Assembly (NCBI GenBank): GCA_026397675.1
Contig: JAPLUH010000060.1
Location: 1 to 6,767 of the forward strand
From: Verrucomicrobiota bacterium
GTDB taxonomy: Bacteria > Verrucomicrobiota > Verrucomicrobiia > Limisphaerales > UBA9464
DNA: 6,767 bases
Direction of reading: 5' to 3'
A model generated the notes under the pieces. The model made no database searches and was not told where the DNA came from. It saw nothing but the letters and a program-made list of their open reading frames with translations. Both the position numbers and the translations under genes were made by a program. Below are positions 6,661 to 6,767 of this stretch, one piece after another. Position 1 is the first letter of the stretch; the number at the start of each line of letters is the position of its first letter.

Positions 6661-6767
6661 ATTTTCCTCTCAGTTTTTTTGTCTTAAGAGCCCCCTCTCT
6701 CTCGCAAGCAGCTCCGAGGTAAGGCGATTTCTCCGAAAGCGCCACGTCTGCAGACATGGAACACCGT
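6661..6767. other. Right-edge tail, no gene assignable
   Basis: These 107 bases lie beyond the terminator. All three minus-strand frames are open from the right edge, with stops at 6684-6686, 6659-6661 and just after the T-run at 6674-6680. A gene converging on the terminator is therefore possible, but its frame cannot be chosen. On the plus strand an ATG at 6756 begins M-E-H-R before the edge, with no ribosome binding site in the preceding bases. A perfect ten-base palindrome, GTCTGCAGAC, is at 6746-6755. None of this is enough to call a gene. Confidence 0.3.

Noticed and set aside
6746..6755. Palindrome GTCTGCAGAC just before an ATG at 6756, possibly an operator
   Set aside because: It is a single ten-base palindrome with no second copy in the window, and the gene that would follow is not visible.
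1..6767. CRISPR array, insertion sequence, integrase, phage or defence island
   Set aside because: No direct-repeat array, transposase motif, terminal inverted repeats or target duplication was found. The tRNA is intact with no integration signature visible on its 3' side.

Overview
This window is most likely from a member of the Verrucomicrobiota, or less likely a related PVC lineage. The clues are the gene types: a DUF1549 (PSCyt2) family protein, a multidomain redoxin/cytochrome c/copper monooxygenase, and a giant secreted CotH-kinase protein with lamin-tail domains, a DSDGDGLxDxWE calcium-loop region and a C-terminal YRLxF...YRVL domain. These features recur in the large secretomes of that phylum. 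The DNA looks GC-rich by eye, which explains the many long open frames antisense to the real genes.

Layout. (1) Bases 1-467, minus strand: the N-terminal part of a secreted DUF1549 protein that runs off the left edge. (2) Bases 653-2710, minus strand: a secreted fusion of a one-cysteine redoxin domain, a CxxCH cytochrome c domain, a two-domain copper type II (PHM/DBH-like) monooxygenase with all expected copper ligands visible, and two C-terminal EF-hands. (3) Bases 2711-2851: a divergent intergenic region carrying both ribosome binding sites. (4) Bases 2852-6460, plus strand: a 1202-residue secreted CotH-kinase family protein in which two lamin-tail and two chitobiase-like domains flank the kinase domain in mirror order. 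(5) Bases 6460-6486: a perfect hairpin starting at the last base of that gene's stop codon. (6) Bases 6540-6616: tRNA-Gly(GCC) with encoded CCA. (7) Bases 6626-6660: a strong A/T-flanked intrinsic terminator that should work in both directions. (8) Bases 6661-6767: a short tail with no gene I can assign.

How the genes relate. The two minus-strand genes point the same way with a 185-base gap and no terminator seen between them, so they may be co-transcribed. Both encode exported proteins, and the second carries the heme and copper centres. The CotH-type gene is divergent and has its own ribosome binding site; a functional link to its neighbours is not shown. The tRNA is an independent unit.

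I see no CRISPR array, insertion sequence, integrase, toxin-antitoxin pair or defence island. The most interesting object is the redoxin-cytochrome-copper monooxygenase-EF-hand fusion. It is a known style of architecture in these phyla, but as far as I know it has no assigned substrate.
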